Under the pieces are notes generated by a model. It was not told the origin of the DNA, ran no database searches, and saw only the letters and a program-made list of their open reading frames with translations. Source: Chthoniobacterales bacterium (GTDB lineage: Bacteria; Verrucomicrobiota; Verrucomicrobiia; Chthoniobacterales; UBA10450). Taken from it: a stretch of DNA of 13,330 nucleotides. Where the stretch lies: assembly GCA_013697365.1 (NCBI GenBank), contig JACCXA010000255.1:1-13330 (forward strand), read 5' to 3'. A program made the translations under genes and the position numbers. Positions 1 to 7,124 of the stretch are shown piece by piece (position 1 is the stretch's first letter; each line of letters begins with the position of its first letter).

Positions 1-957
1 GTACAAATCCCGTCGTTGCTGCGGGTGGGTTTTGTGTTTCGACCGGATTTCCGCTGGCGAGACGAGGGCGTCCGGAAGGTCCTTCAGCTGATGGGGCCCG
101 CCGTCATCGCCGCGAGCGCGGTGCAGGTGAACGTGCTGATCAACAGCATCTTCGCCTCTTACCTTCAGGATGGAGCGGTTAGTTGGTTGAACATCGCGTT
201 TCGCCTTATGCAGCTGCCGCTGGGTATTTTCGGGGTGGCGGTGGCGACGGTCACATTGCCGCTCGTCTCGCGCAGCGCCGCGGCCGGTAACATGCCGGAA
301 TTCCGCGGCGCGCTCGCGCATGCGTTGCGCCTCGTGATGTTGCTGACGATCCCGTCCGCGATTGGCCTGATCATTTTGGCAGAACCGATCATCGCGCTCA
401 TATACGAACACGGTCGATTCACGGCGGTCGCGACGCAGCAGACGGCGGCGGCCTTGCGTTTCTACGCGCTCGGGTTGGTCGGATATTCGGCGGTCAAGGT
501 GCTCGCGCCGGCGTTCTACGCGCTCGATCGCCGCAACCTGCCGATGATCGTCAGCCTCTTCTCGATCGCGCTGAACTTCGGGCTGAACTGGTTCCTGAGT
601 TTCCGCCTCGGCCTTGGCCATAAAGGGCTCGCGCTTTCCACGAGTCTGATCGCGGTCATCAATTTTGTGCTGCTTTACGTCATGATGCGGCGCTACGCGG
701 GACGGCTCGAGACGCGCGCCTTGTTCGTGACGTTAGGGAAACTTCTACTCGCCGGGGTATGTCTCGGCGCGGTCTGCTGGGCGGGCCTGCACGTTTTCTT
801 CCGCGCCGGAATTCCTGATTCGGAATGGCATAAACTCATGGGAGTGATGACGACGGTTGCGGTCGGGGGGCTGATCTTCTTCGGCGTCGCGTATCTGCTG
901 CGCGTCGCGGAGTTGCGCGATCTGGTCGGCGTCGTGAAGCGGAAACTGAGCTTGTAG
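1..957 (+). CDS. murJ: Lipid II flippase MurJ, C-terminal part (5' end outside window)
   Basis: This is the C-terminal ~318 residues of the MurJ/MviN polytopic membrane protein, which flips lipid II across the inner membrane for peptidoglycan synthesis. The frame is open from the first base (Val-Gln-Ile-Pro-Ser-Leu...), so the TTG at 16 is an internal codon and the true start lies upstream. Family hallmarks are a hydrophobic segment running into QLPLGIFGVAVATVTLPLVSR (genomic about 208-270), then YEHGRF about 403-420, and GLVGYSAVKVLAPAFYALDRRN in the next helix. Several further hydrophobic stretches follow, matching roughly transmembrane helices 7-14 of the usual ~14. It ends in a short basic tail (VVKRKLSL). 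The stop codon TAG (955-957) and the preceding TTG lie inside an inverted repeat. The next gene is convergent. The identification is firm; only the N-terminal part is unseen. Confidence 0.93.
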   Translation, partial: VQIPSLLRVGFVFRPDFRWRDEGVRKVLQLMGPAVIAASAVQVNVLINSIFASYLQDGAVSWLNIAFRLMQLPLGIFGVAVATVTLPLVSRSAAAGNMPEFRGALAHALRLVMLLTIPSAIGLIILAEPIIALIYEHGRFTAVATQQTAAALRFYALGLVGYSAVKVLAPAFYALDRRNLPMIVSLFSIALNFGLNWFLSFRLGLGHKGLALSTSLIAVINFVLLYVMMRRYAGRLETRALFVTLGKLLLAGVCLGAVCWAGLHVFFRAGIPDSEWHKLMGVMTTVAVGGLIFFGVAYLLRVAELRDLVGVVKRKLSL

Positions 958-1022
958 GGAAGCTGCCTGGCTTCCTCAGTCTTCAAAAACCAGACACGGG
1001 GAGCTGGCAGCTTCCCCTACAA
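952..1022. repeat. Paired-hairpin inverted repeat between convergent genes
   Basis: The arms TTGTAGGGAAGCTGCC (952-967) and GGCAGCTTCCCCTACAA (1006-1022) are reverse complements apart from one extra G. Each half also folds locally: GGAAGC/GCTTCC on the left and GGGGAGCT/AGCTTCCCC on the right. This gives a pair of small palindromes in opposite orientation, as in REP/BIME-type elements. The left arm contains the murJ stop codon, and the right arm ends 21 bases before the stop of the opposing gene. It could act as a bidirectional terminator or mRNA end stabiliser. The TGTAGGG...CCCTACA ends resemble repeats I associate with verrucomicrobial genomes, but copy number cannot be judged from one window. 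Confidence 0.7.
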
Positions 1023-1042
1023 ATACAGAACGCTCGCGCCTG

Positions 1043-2158
1043 TTATCCGAGGGCATGTGCCAGGTCTTCGATCAAGTCGTCAGGGTGCTCGAGTCCGATG
1101 GACGCGCGGAGCAACCCCTGCGGCGTGAGAGGGCTTTCGCCCGTGATCGAGGCGCGGTGTTCGATCAAGCTTTCCACCCCGCCGAGGCTGGTCGCGCGGA
1201 TGAAGAGGTGCGTGCGGGCCGCGACCGCAATGGCGGCATCACGCCCACCCTCGACTTCAAAGGAGAGCATCCCGCTAAATGCCTGCATTTGGCGCTCTGC
1301 GATTTCGTGCCCGGCATTGGAAGCGAGTCCGGGATAATTGACCCGCAAAACTCGCGGATGAGCGGCGAGAAACGTTGCCACTTTAAAGGCATTCTCCGAG
1401 TGCGCCCTCATCCGCCACGGCAGCGTCCGCAACCCGCGCAACGTCAGCCAGCAATCGAACGGCGCCGGGACGCCGCCAACAAGATTCTGGTTTAGGCGAA
1501 TCCGTTGGAAGAGATCCCCATCTTCCCGCGCAACGACCACCCCGCCGGTCACGTCGCAATGTCCGCCGATGTATTTGGTCGTGGAGTGAACGACCACGTC
1601 CACGCCGTGATCGAGCGGGCGTTGCACGATGGGCGACCAGGTGTTGTCGCACGCGCAGATGGCGCCGACGCCATGCGCGATCCTTGCGACCTCTCCGAGG
1701 TCGGTAATGCCGAGTTGTGGATTCGAAGGCGTCTCGGTCCAGATCAGCTTTGTATCTTGACGCGTCGCGGCTCGGAGAACGCCAAGATCGGTCATATCCA
1801 CGAAATCGGCTCGCAAACCCCAGGGCAGGAAAACTTCGCGGAGCTGCCTGAGGGCACCGTGATACCCTTCCGCGGGCGCGAGGACGTGATCGCCGGGATG
1901 GAGCGCCTGAAACACCGCAGCCGTCGCGGCCAACCCGGAGCCGAAGGCCGCCGCTGCGGCTCCACCCTCCAGGGCCGCCATGGCTTCCTCGAGCGCATGG
2001 CGATTTGGATTATCGCTGCGCGAATAGCTGTAGCCGCGCGGGTAATCGCCCTCCACGCCGCGCTCGAACGTGGTGGAAAGCTGGATCGGCGCGGAGACGG
2101 CGCCGCTGGAAACGTCGACCACATGTCCGGCGTGGACAGCGAGGGTTTCGATGCGCAT
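1043..2158 (-). CDS. PLP-dependent trans-sulfuration enzyme (cystathionine gamma-synthase/lyase-like)
   Basis: This is a 371-residue cytoplasmic enzyme of the Cys/Met-metabolism PLP family (fold type I aminotransferase-like). Visible motifs are Y45-S-R47 in YSYSRSDNPNR (phosphate binding from the neighbouring subunit), GSGLAA about 73-78, active-site Tyr about Y99, D171 in DNTW (pyridine nitrogen), K195 in HSTTKYIGGH (Schiff-base lysine), GGVESLIEHRAS about 326-337, and R351 in LLRASIGLE (substrate carboxylate). Length is close to the family norm of 380-400. I chose the ATG at 2158 because homology begins there; an upstream TTG at 2221 would add 21 Ala/Gly/Arg-rich residues with no family resemblance. 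No Shine-Dalgarno motif is visible. It is divergent from the glutamate dehydrogenase gene and convergent with murJ, so probably monocistronic. The motifs do not separate gamma-synthase, gamma-lyase and beta-lyase, so no symbol is given. Confidence 0.9.
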   Translation of the reverse strand: MRIETLAVHAGHVVDVSSGAVSAPIQLSTTFERGVEGDYPRGYSYSRSDNPNRHALEEAMAALEGGAAAAAFGSGLAATAAVFQALHPGDHVLAPAEGYHGALRQLREVFLPWGLRADFVDMTDLGVLRAATRQDTKLIWTETPSNPQLGITDLGEVARIAHGVGAICACDNTWSPIVQRPLDHGVDVVVHSTTKYIGGHCDVTGGVVVAREDGDLFQRIRLNQNLVGGVPAPFDCWLTLRGLRTLPWRMRAHSENAFKVATFLAAHPRVLRVNYPGLASNAGHEIAERQMQAFSGMLSFEVEGGRDAAIAVAARTHLFIRATSLGGVESLIEHRASITGESPLTPQGLLRASIGLEHPDDLIEDLAHALG

Positions 2159-2202
2159 GCGTCGCGCCAGATTACGTCCGGCGGCGCGCGCTGCAAATCC
2201 GG

Positions 2203-2271
2203 ACCCGGTCCCCTCGAACAACTCGTGGCGAGACCGGGTTCTGTCGCAGCGCAGGCGACAGGAAACGTCGC
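2203..2271. other. Stacked inverted repeats in divergent intergenic region
   Basis: Two consecutive perfect hairpins are present: ACCCGGTC (2203-2210) with GACCGGGT (2232-2239), and CTGTCGC (2241-2247) with GCGACAG (2255-2261). A third arm, GTCGC (2267-2271), can compete for GCGAC (2255-2259), so the two small hairpins are mutually exclusive. The region lies in the possible 5' leader of the trans-sulfuration gene on the minus strand, and upstream of the predicted glutamate dehydrogenase promoter on the plus strand. It matches no riboswitch I know. It may be a structured leader, a terminator or a dispersed palindromic repeat. Confidence 0.5.
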
Positions 2272-2295
2272 TGCTTCTGCGGTCCCATATTCGAT

Positions 2296-2324
2296 TTGAC
2301 GGCTGGATTTCCCCGAGCGCTAAT
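2296..2324 (+). promoter_or_regulatory. Candidate sigma-70 promoter for the gdhA-fahA operon
   Basis: TTGACG (2296-2301; 5 of 6 to the -35 consensus) is followed after 17 bases by GCTAAT (2319-2324; 4 of 6 to TATAAT). Transcription would start near 2331 and leave a leader of about 43 bases before the ATG at 2374. The overlapping TAATAA at 2321 gives 19-base spacing as an alternative. The position fits a promoter for the five-gene plus-strand operon. This is a visual match only. Confidence 0.4.
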
Positions 2325-2373
2325 AACCTCTATTCGCGGCCGGAAATTGCTTCCGTCGCCGCTTTTCTTTTTT

Positions 2374-3636
2374 ATGACTATCTATCACGACGAAGTTTTC
2401 CAGATGGCTTGCGACCAGTTCCAGGTCATCGCGGATTACCTGAACATCGAAAAGAACGATCGTGACCGGCTGATGTATCCGAAACGGTCCGTCGCGGTGA
2501 CGCTCCCGGTGCACATGGATGACGGGAGCACGAACACCTACCAGGGTTATCGCGTCCAGCATCACCTCACCCTTGGTCCTACGAAGGGGGGGACGCGTTT
2601 CGCGCCGACTCTTTCCATGGGTGAAACCGCCGCGCTCGCCATGTGGATGAGCTGGAAGTGCGCGCTGGCGAATCTTCCCTACGGCGGCGCGAAGGGCGGC
2701 ATTGCCTGCGATCCCAGCAAGCTTTCTCGCCGGGAACTGGAGGCCGTCTCCCGTCGCTACATGCAGGAGATGATCCCATTCGTGGGGCCGCATACCGACA
2801 TCATGGGGCCAGACATGGGCACGAACGAACAGGTGATGGCGTGGTTCATGGACACCTATTCGATGTACACGGGATACACCGTGAACGAGATCGTAACGGG
2901 CAAACCGGTCTCGATCGGCGGCACGGAAGGGCGACGCGAAGCAACCGGACGCGGCGTCGTTTACCTGATCGACCGCGCGATGGACATACTCAAGATGAAC
3001 CCGGAAAAGTGCACCGCGATTGTGCAGGGCTTCGGCAACGTCGGCTCGGTGGCGGCCCTGGCCCTGGCGATGAAGAGCGGGGTCAAAGTCACCGGGATCA
3101 GCGACGCCACCGTCGCCCTCTACAATCCCGATGGAATCGATATCGTCGCGGCTGACCGACACGTTCTGAAGAAGGGGAACCTGCGCGCTTTCACCGAGGC
3201 GGATCGCGTCGATCCGAACGAGATGCTCGAGATGAAATGCGACATCCTGGTTCCTTCCGCGGTCGATCGCGTGATCAACGAAAAGAACGCGGAAAAATTA
3301 CAGTGCCGCATCCTCGCGGAAGGGGCCAATGGACCGACCACGCCTGAAGCCGATCTGCTTCTGAATAAACGCTTCGGCGAGGTTTTTGTGATCCCGGACA
3401 TTCTGTGCAACGCCGGCGGCGTGATCGTTTCGTATTTCGAATGGGTGCAGGGATTGCAAAGCTTCCTCTGGACCGAGTCGGAAGTGACCGACAAGCTTTT
3501 CCGCATTCTCGAGCATTCCTTTGTGCAGGTGATCAAGCGCGCCAAAGATCACAAGGTTTCGCATCGCACCGCCGCCATGGCGATTGGGGTGGAGCGGGTC
3601 ATGAAGGCGAAGCACGCGCGCGGTTTGTTCCCTTAA
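2374..3636 (+). CDS. gdhA: Glutamate dehydrogenase (Glu/Leu/Phe/Val dehydrogenase family)
   Basis: A 420-residue cytoplasmic enzyme interconverting L-glutamate and 2-oxoglutarate plus ammonium with NAD(P). Substrate-side motifs are K71 in GPTKGGTRF, K95 in WMSWKCAL, catalytic K107 in YGGAKGG and catalytic D147 in GPDMGT. The Rossmann loop is GFGNVG (219-225 region), and S353 lies in NAGGVIVSYFEW. K71 and S353 align, by residue spacing, with the gamma-carboxylate-binding Lys89 and Ser380 of the Clostridium symbiosum enzyme, which supports glutamate rather than branched-chain or aromatic substrates. Cofactor preference cannot be read safely. The frame is open upstream, but homology starts at the ATG at 2374 (MTIYHDEVFQ), giving the usual ~420 length. 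The bases before it are pyrimidine-rich with no Shine-Dalgarno motif. It is the first gene of a tight operon, 7 bases before the next start, and may re-oxidise glutamate formed by amino-acid transamination. Confidence 0.95.
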   Translation: MTIYHDEVFQMACDQFQVIADYLNIEKNDRDRLMYPKRSVAVTLPVHMDDGSTNTYQGYRVQHHLTLGPTKGGTRFAPTLSMGETAALAMWMSWKCALANLPYGGAKGGIACDPSKLSRRELEAVSRRYMQEMIPFVGPHTDIMGPDMGTNEQVMAWFMDTYSMYTGYTVNEIVTGKPVSIGGTEGRREATGRGVVYLIDRAMDILKMNPEKCTAIVQGFGNVGSVAALALAMKSGVKVTGISDATVALYNPDGIDIVAADRHVLKKGNLRAFTEADRVDPNEMLEMKCDILVPSAVDRVINEKNAEKLQCRILAEGANGPTTPEADLLLNKRFGEVFVIPDILCNAGGVIVSYFEWVQGLQSFLWTESEVTDKLFRILEHSFVQVIKRAKDHKVSHRTAAMAIGVERVMKAKHARGLFP

Positions 3637-3643
3637 TTCCGCG

Positions 3644-4579
3644 ATGGGCTGTTCGCATCGCGAAGAACAACGCGACGGTCGCCTGCTCGATATTCTGACT
3701 GATGACGAGGCTGGAATCCGCGTCGTCGTTTCCCGCCTCGGGGCCGAGCTCATCAGCCTCGCCCGGCGCGAACGAAACGGGAGATGGACGGGGTTTCTCC
3801 ACCGCGACAATGATCTCTCGAAGCCAGCGGACGGCTGGGCTAATCACGCTACCGTGATGGGATACTTTTTGCATCGGCTTAAAGAAGGTCGCAGCCGTTA
3901 TCGCGGCCGGCTGATTGAAGGTGGGACGCATGGTTTTTTGCGGACAAAAGATTGGTCGCTCAGCGAGGTGGCGACGGGGGAGGGCCGGCTGACATACCGG
4001 ATGACGCCGGAGAAGTTCACGGAAACGGAATACCCGTTGAACGTCTCGCTGGACCTCTCCTATAGCCTCGACTCAGAATCTCTTCGCGTTCGCTTCCAAT
4101 TCCGGAACAACGAACCGGGACTGACCGCGCATGTCGGCTTCGGGCTCCACCCGGGATTCGCCGCCCGCTCTTTCGAATCCTTCCAACTCGAAATGCCGGC
4201 CGGGCATTATCGCCGCCACTTTTCGCCCACGAATTATCTGTCGGGCGAGACAGAGGAGATCGACTTCGGCGGCGGGGCCATGCCGTTCGCACGATCGAAG
4301 CTGCCGGGCTCTTACATCTTGGAATTGGTCGATGTGCCGCAGCGCACTTTCACCTATGCCGATCAAGAAAGCCGGCGCACGATCGCCCTCGATCTGACGG
4401 ATGTGCCTTACGTCACGCTTTGGTCGGATGGCGGTCCGTTCCTTTGCGTCGAACCCTGCTGGGGTCTGACGGATCACGACGAACAGCGCGCCTTCGAGGA
4501 CAAGGAAGGCATTCAGACGATTCCCGCAGCCGGGGAATTGAGCGGCGGCTTCTCGATGGCGCCGCGAATCCTGGAATAA
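3644..4579 (+). CDS. Aldose 1-epimerase (galactose mutarotase-like) family protein
   Basis: A 311-residue protein with the beta-sandwich mutarotase signature. THGFLR (95-100, with H96) corresponds to the first conserved histidine region, LHPGF (168-172, with H169) to the second, and VEPCWGLTD (269-277, with E270) to the catalytic glutamate region. Family members interconvert alpha and beta anomers of aldoses or phosphosugars, but some members have no known sugar substrate. The N-terminus (MGCSHREEQ) has no hydrophobic stretch, so it is cytoplasmic. It starts 7 bases after gdhA and ends 3 bases before the next gene, so it is co-transcribed with amino-acid catabolism genes, an unusual setting for a mutarotase. 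The substrate is unknown; I would not call it galM. Confidence 0.85.
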   Translation: MGCSHREEQRDGRLLDILTDDEAGIRVVVSRLGAELISLARRERNGRWTGFLHRDNDLSKPADGWANHATVMGYFLHRLKEGRSRYRGRLIEGGTHGFLRTKDWSLSEVATGEGRLTYRMTPEKFTETEYPLNVSLDLSYSLDSESLRVRFQFRNNEPGLTAHVGFGLHPGFAARSFESFQLEMPAGHYRRHFSPTNYLSGETEEIDFGGGAMPFARSKLPGSYILELVDVPQRTFTYADQESRRTIALDLTDVPYVTLWSDGGPFLCVEPCWGLTDHDEQRAFEDKEGIQTIPAAGELSGGFSMAPRILE

Positions 4580-4582
4580 CCG

Positions 4583-5500
4583 ATGGCCTCAGCTTCTCTA
4601 CGAGCGCTCCTGAAGGACGCCATCGATTACGCCGGACTTTTCCCTCCCGCAAATCTCGCCCTCGAACCCGCGCTTCAGAATTTCGCAGAGTATGTCCGCT
4701 CCGGGGATTCGTGGATGCTGGGAGCGTTCGTCCTGCCGGTGCAGAAGTTTGAGGAGGCTTCCGGCAACCTGGGAAAATTTGATGTCGTCAATCGCCTCCG
4801 GCTCTCCGCGCTTGGACCGAAAACCGAAACGCCGGCCGAGTTCATGAGTGCGTTGAATTCTTCCGCTGCGGCGATCCGCAGTTTCGAAACGCGGTATGGC
4901 GCATCCGCCGGCATAAGCCAGATCGAGATGGCACTGCCAACGCAGGCGGGTGTCTCAGTCGCGGATGCAGGAGACGTTTTGAGCGGCGTGAAGATCCCGG
5001 TTTTCTGGGAAGCTCCCGCGGATGACGCGGAGCGTGTGATCGACTTTCTGGCCAACCATAAACGCGACGCGATGGCGCCCGGTTTCGGATTCAAACTGCG
5101 CACGGGCGGAGTCATCGCGTCCGCCTTCCCGTCGTCCATTCAGATCGCGCGGGCGCTCGTGGCCGCGGTGAAGATGGAAGTGCCGATCAAATTTACGGCG
5201 GGGCTGCATCACCCGGTGCGGCGTTTTCATCCGAGCGTGCAGGCGAAGATGCACGGCTTCCTCAATGTGCTCGGAGCGGGCGTTCTTGCGGCTGAGCACG
5301 GTTGGAAAACGCAACAAGTAGCGGCGATGCTGGAAGACGAAGACGCCAGCGCTTTCGTCTTTGATGACGACGCTTTCGCCTGGCGCGACTGGAAGATCGC
5401 AGTCGATCGGATCGCGGCTCAGCGAGCCCTCGTCACCTCTCTCGGAAGCTGTAGCTTCGATGAGCCGCGCGATGATCTTCGCGAGCTGCAACTCTTTTAA
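4583..5500 (+). CDS. Conserved protein of unknown function in the fumarylacetoacetase operon
   Basis: A 305-residue protein with no signal peptide or membrane segment. I recognise it only as a conserved, unnamed family. Distinctive stretches are an N-terminal DAIDYAGLFPPANL (12-25), GFGFKLRTGG (167-176), PIKFTAGLHHPVR (201-213) and HGFLNVLGAG (224-233). The clustered K171, R173, K203, H209, H210 and R213 at the ends of predicted strands look like an anion- or phosphate-binding active site in an alternating alpha/beta, possibly TIM-barrel, fold; this is inference. It starts 3 bases after the mutarotase-like gene and ends 3 bases before fahA, so the three are almost certainly translated from one message. 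A role linked to fumarylacetoacetate or a side product is possible but unproven. Confidence 0.85.
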   Translation: MASASLRALLKDAIDYAGLFPPANLALEPALQNFAEYVRSGDSWMLGAFVLPVQKFEEASGNLGKFDVVNRLRLSALGPKTETPAEFMSALNSSAAAIRSFETRYGASAGISQIEMALPTQAGVSVADAGDVLSGVKIPVFWEAPADDAERVIDFLANHKRDAMAPGFGFKLRTGGVIASAFPSSIQIARALVAAVKMEVPIKFTAGLHHPVRRFHPSVQAKMHGFLNVLGAGVLAAEHGWKTQQVAAMLEDEDASAFVFDDDAFAWRDWKIAVDRIAAQRALVTSLGSCSFDEPRDDLRELQLF

Positions 5501-5503
5501 ACC

Positions 5504-6772
5504 ATGTCGAAAAAGCTCCAGTCGTTTATCGAAATCGCGGCCGAGTCGCATTTTCCATTGGAGAATTTGCCGTTCGGTGTTTTCAAACCGAGGCAAGGTC
5601 CCGCCCGTATCGGCGTTGCCATCGGAGACTCAATTCTCGATCTTTCGGTTTTGGAGGAGGAGGGGATCTTCCAATTACCGGAGTTCCAGGATCGGAAGGT
5701 TTTCGCGGACGATGCGCTCAATTCGTTCCTTTCGTTAGGCCGCCCTGCCTGGCGCAAGACGCGGGCAATCCTCCAGCGCCTCCTCTCCATTGAAACGGCG
5801 GAGCTGCGGGATAACGCGGCGCTGCGCGATCTGGCTCTCTACGCGCAGCGCGAAGTGACCATGCAATTGCCGGCGCGCATCGGCGATTACACCGACTTCT
5901 ACTCTTCGTATCATCACGCGCACAACGTCGGCACCATGCTGCGTGGGCCGGAGAACGCGCTCATGCCAAATTGGAAATGGCTGCCGGTCGGTTATCACGG
6001 GCGCTCCAGTTCGATCGTGGTCAGCGGGACCGACGTGCGCCGGCCGCACGGTCAGATCAAGGCGCCGGAGGCAGCGGAACCCGCTTTCGGATCGACCCGC
6101 AGCTTTGATTTTGAGTTGGAAATGGCCTTCTTCATTGGGCCAGGAAACTCGCTCGGCGATCCGGTGCCAATTGCGCGCGCGGAGGAGCATATCTTCGGGA
6201 TGGTCCTGATGAACGACTGGAGCGCGCGCGATGTGCAGGCCTGGGAATACCAGCCTCTCGGTCCCTTCCTCGCGAAGAACTTTTGCACCAGTATCTCCCC
6301 CTGGGTCGTCACGCTCGATGCGCTCGAGCCTTTTCGGAAACCGCTTCCAGCGCAGGACCCGGCGCCATTGCAATACCTGCGTGGCTCTCACGAATCGACC
6401 TACGACATCCAGTTGGAAGCGCGCTTGCAGACGGCTTCGCTGGAGGCGCCGCATGTCATCACGCGCAGCAACTTTCAACACCTCTACTGGAGCATCGCAC
6501 AACAGCTCGCCCACCATACGGTGGGCGGCTGCAATCTTCGCCCGGGCGACCTGCTTGCCAGCGGAACGATCAGCGGACCCACAGAAGATTCACGCGGATG
6601 CATGCTCGAGCTGAGCTGGCGCGGCGCGAATCCGCTCCAACTGCCGAACGGCGAAATGCGCAAGTGGCTGGAAGATGGCGACACCCTCGCCATCTCCGGC
6701 TGGGCGCAAGGTGATGGATACCGCATCGGGTTTGGCGAGGTGACGGGCAAGGTGCTGGCGGCGGCTGAGTAA
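5504..6772 (+). CDS. fahA: Fumarylacetoacetase (fumarylacetoacetate hydrolase)
   Basis: A 422-residue cytoplasmic hydrolase that cleaves 4-fumarylacetoacetate to fumarate and acetoacetate, the last step of tyrosine and phenylalanine degradation through homogentisate. It is a full-length two-domain enzyme: an N-terminal SH3-like domain (1 to ~120) and the FAH beta-roll. By a constant offset of +5 from mouse FAH, the metal ligands are D131 (TDFYSS), E204 and E206 (FELEMAFF) and D238 (MNDWSARD). The catalytic His is H138 (SYHHAHNVG), substrate residues are R147, Q245, Y249 and K258, and E369 lies in CMLELSW. PNWKWLPVGYHGRSSS is also near-identical to the family. It is the fourth operon gene, 3 bases after the unknown protein. 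Homogentisate dioxygenase and hydroxyphenylpyruvate dioxygenase are not in this window. Confidence 0.96.
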   Translation: MSKKLQSFIEIAAESHFPLENLPFGVFKPRQGPARIGVAIGDSILDLSVLEEEGIFQLPEFQDRKVFADDALNSFLSLGRPAWRKTRAILQRLLSIETAELRDNAALRDLALYAQREVTMQLPARIGDYTDFYSSYHHAHNVGTMLRGPENALMPNWKWLPVGYHGRSSSIVVSGTDVRRPHGQIKAPEAAEPAFGSTRSFDFELEMAFFIGPGNSLGDPVPIARAEEHIFGMVLMNDWSARDVQAWEYQPLGPFLAKNFCTSISPWVVTLDALEPFRKPLPAQDPAPLQYLRGSHESTYDIQLEARLQTASLEAPHVITRSNFQHLYWSIAQQLAHHTVGGCNLRPGDLLASGTISGPTEDSRGCMLELSWRGANPLQLPNGEMRKWLEDGDTLAISGWAQGDGYRIGFGEVTGKVLAAAE

Positions 6773-6782
6773 CGCACTTGCG

Positions 6783-7091
6783 ATGCACCTGGTGCAAATT
6801 CTCCTCCCGCTTCATGACAACGCGCAGGAGGCCTTTCCACGCGAGGAATATTCTCGCGTCCGCCAGGAACTCACGGAGCGCTTCGGCGGGCTAACCGTTT
6901 ATACCCGCGCGCCAGCCGAAGGTTCCTGGCGGCCGCACGAAAATTACACCAGCCTTGACGACATCGTGATCTTCGAAGTCATGGCGATCGAGTTGGACGC
7001 TGATTGGTGGCGAACATATCGACACGCGCTGGAGAAGCGTTTTCGACAGGACATGATCTTCATCCGCGCGCTCCAGACGCAGCTGCTCTAA
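6783..7091 (+). CDS. Small conserved protein of unknown function, last gene of the operon
   Basis: A 102-residue soluble protein with no signal peptide. The pattern strand (HLVQILLPLHD), helix (FPREEYSRVRQELTERFGG), strand (LTVYTRAPA), loop (GSWRP..), strand (IVIFEVMAIELD), helix (WWRTYRHALEKRFRQ), strand (MIFIRAL) suggests a compact alpha/beta ferredoxin-like or ABM-like fold; this is inference. I recall similar unnamed proteins in proteobacteria with the same MHL-QILLPL start and F-Q-------RAL end, so it is probably a real family. It starts 10 bases after fahA, with no Shine-Dalgarno motif. Its TAA stop forms part of a stem shared with the nusB stop. Function unknown. Confidence 0.8.
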   Translation: MHLVQILLPLHDNAQEAFPREEYSRVRQELTERFGGLTVYTRAPAEGSWRPHENYTSLDDIVIFEVMAIELDADWWRTYRHALEKRFRQDMIFIRALQTQLL

Positions 7092-7124
7092 GCGGCGTCG
7101 AGCGAAACGCAGTTTAGAGCGGTT
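7085..7124. terminator. Stem-loop spanning both convergent stop codons
   Basis: GCTCTAA (7085-7091) pairs perfectly with TTAGAGC (7114-7120) around a 22-base loop that can add a short GCG/CGC pairing. On the plus strand GGTTTT follows, a weak U-tract, so it could terminate the gdhA-fahA operon. On the minus strand no U-tract follows. The TAA stops of the 102-residue gene and of nusB are themselves the ends of the two arms. Confidence 0.45.

Noticed and set aside
1505..2299. Plus-strand open frame of 264 codons
   Set aside because: Antisense to the trans-sulfuration enzyme and without protein-like features.
2159..2300. SAM riboswitch or T-box before the trans-sulfuration gene
   Set aside because: Hairpins are present, but the conserved SAM-I/SAM-II cores or T-box sequence are not visible.
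2320..3162. Minus-strand open frame of 280 codons
   Set aside because: Antisense to the glutamate dehydrogenase gene; the composition is that of a shadow frame.
3644..3670. Lipoprotein signal in the mutarotase-like protein (MGCS start)
   Set aside because: No hydrophobic segment precedes or follows the cysteine; the next residues are charged.
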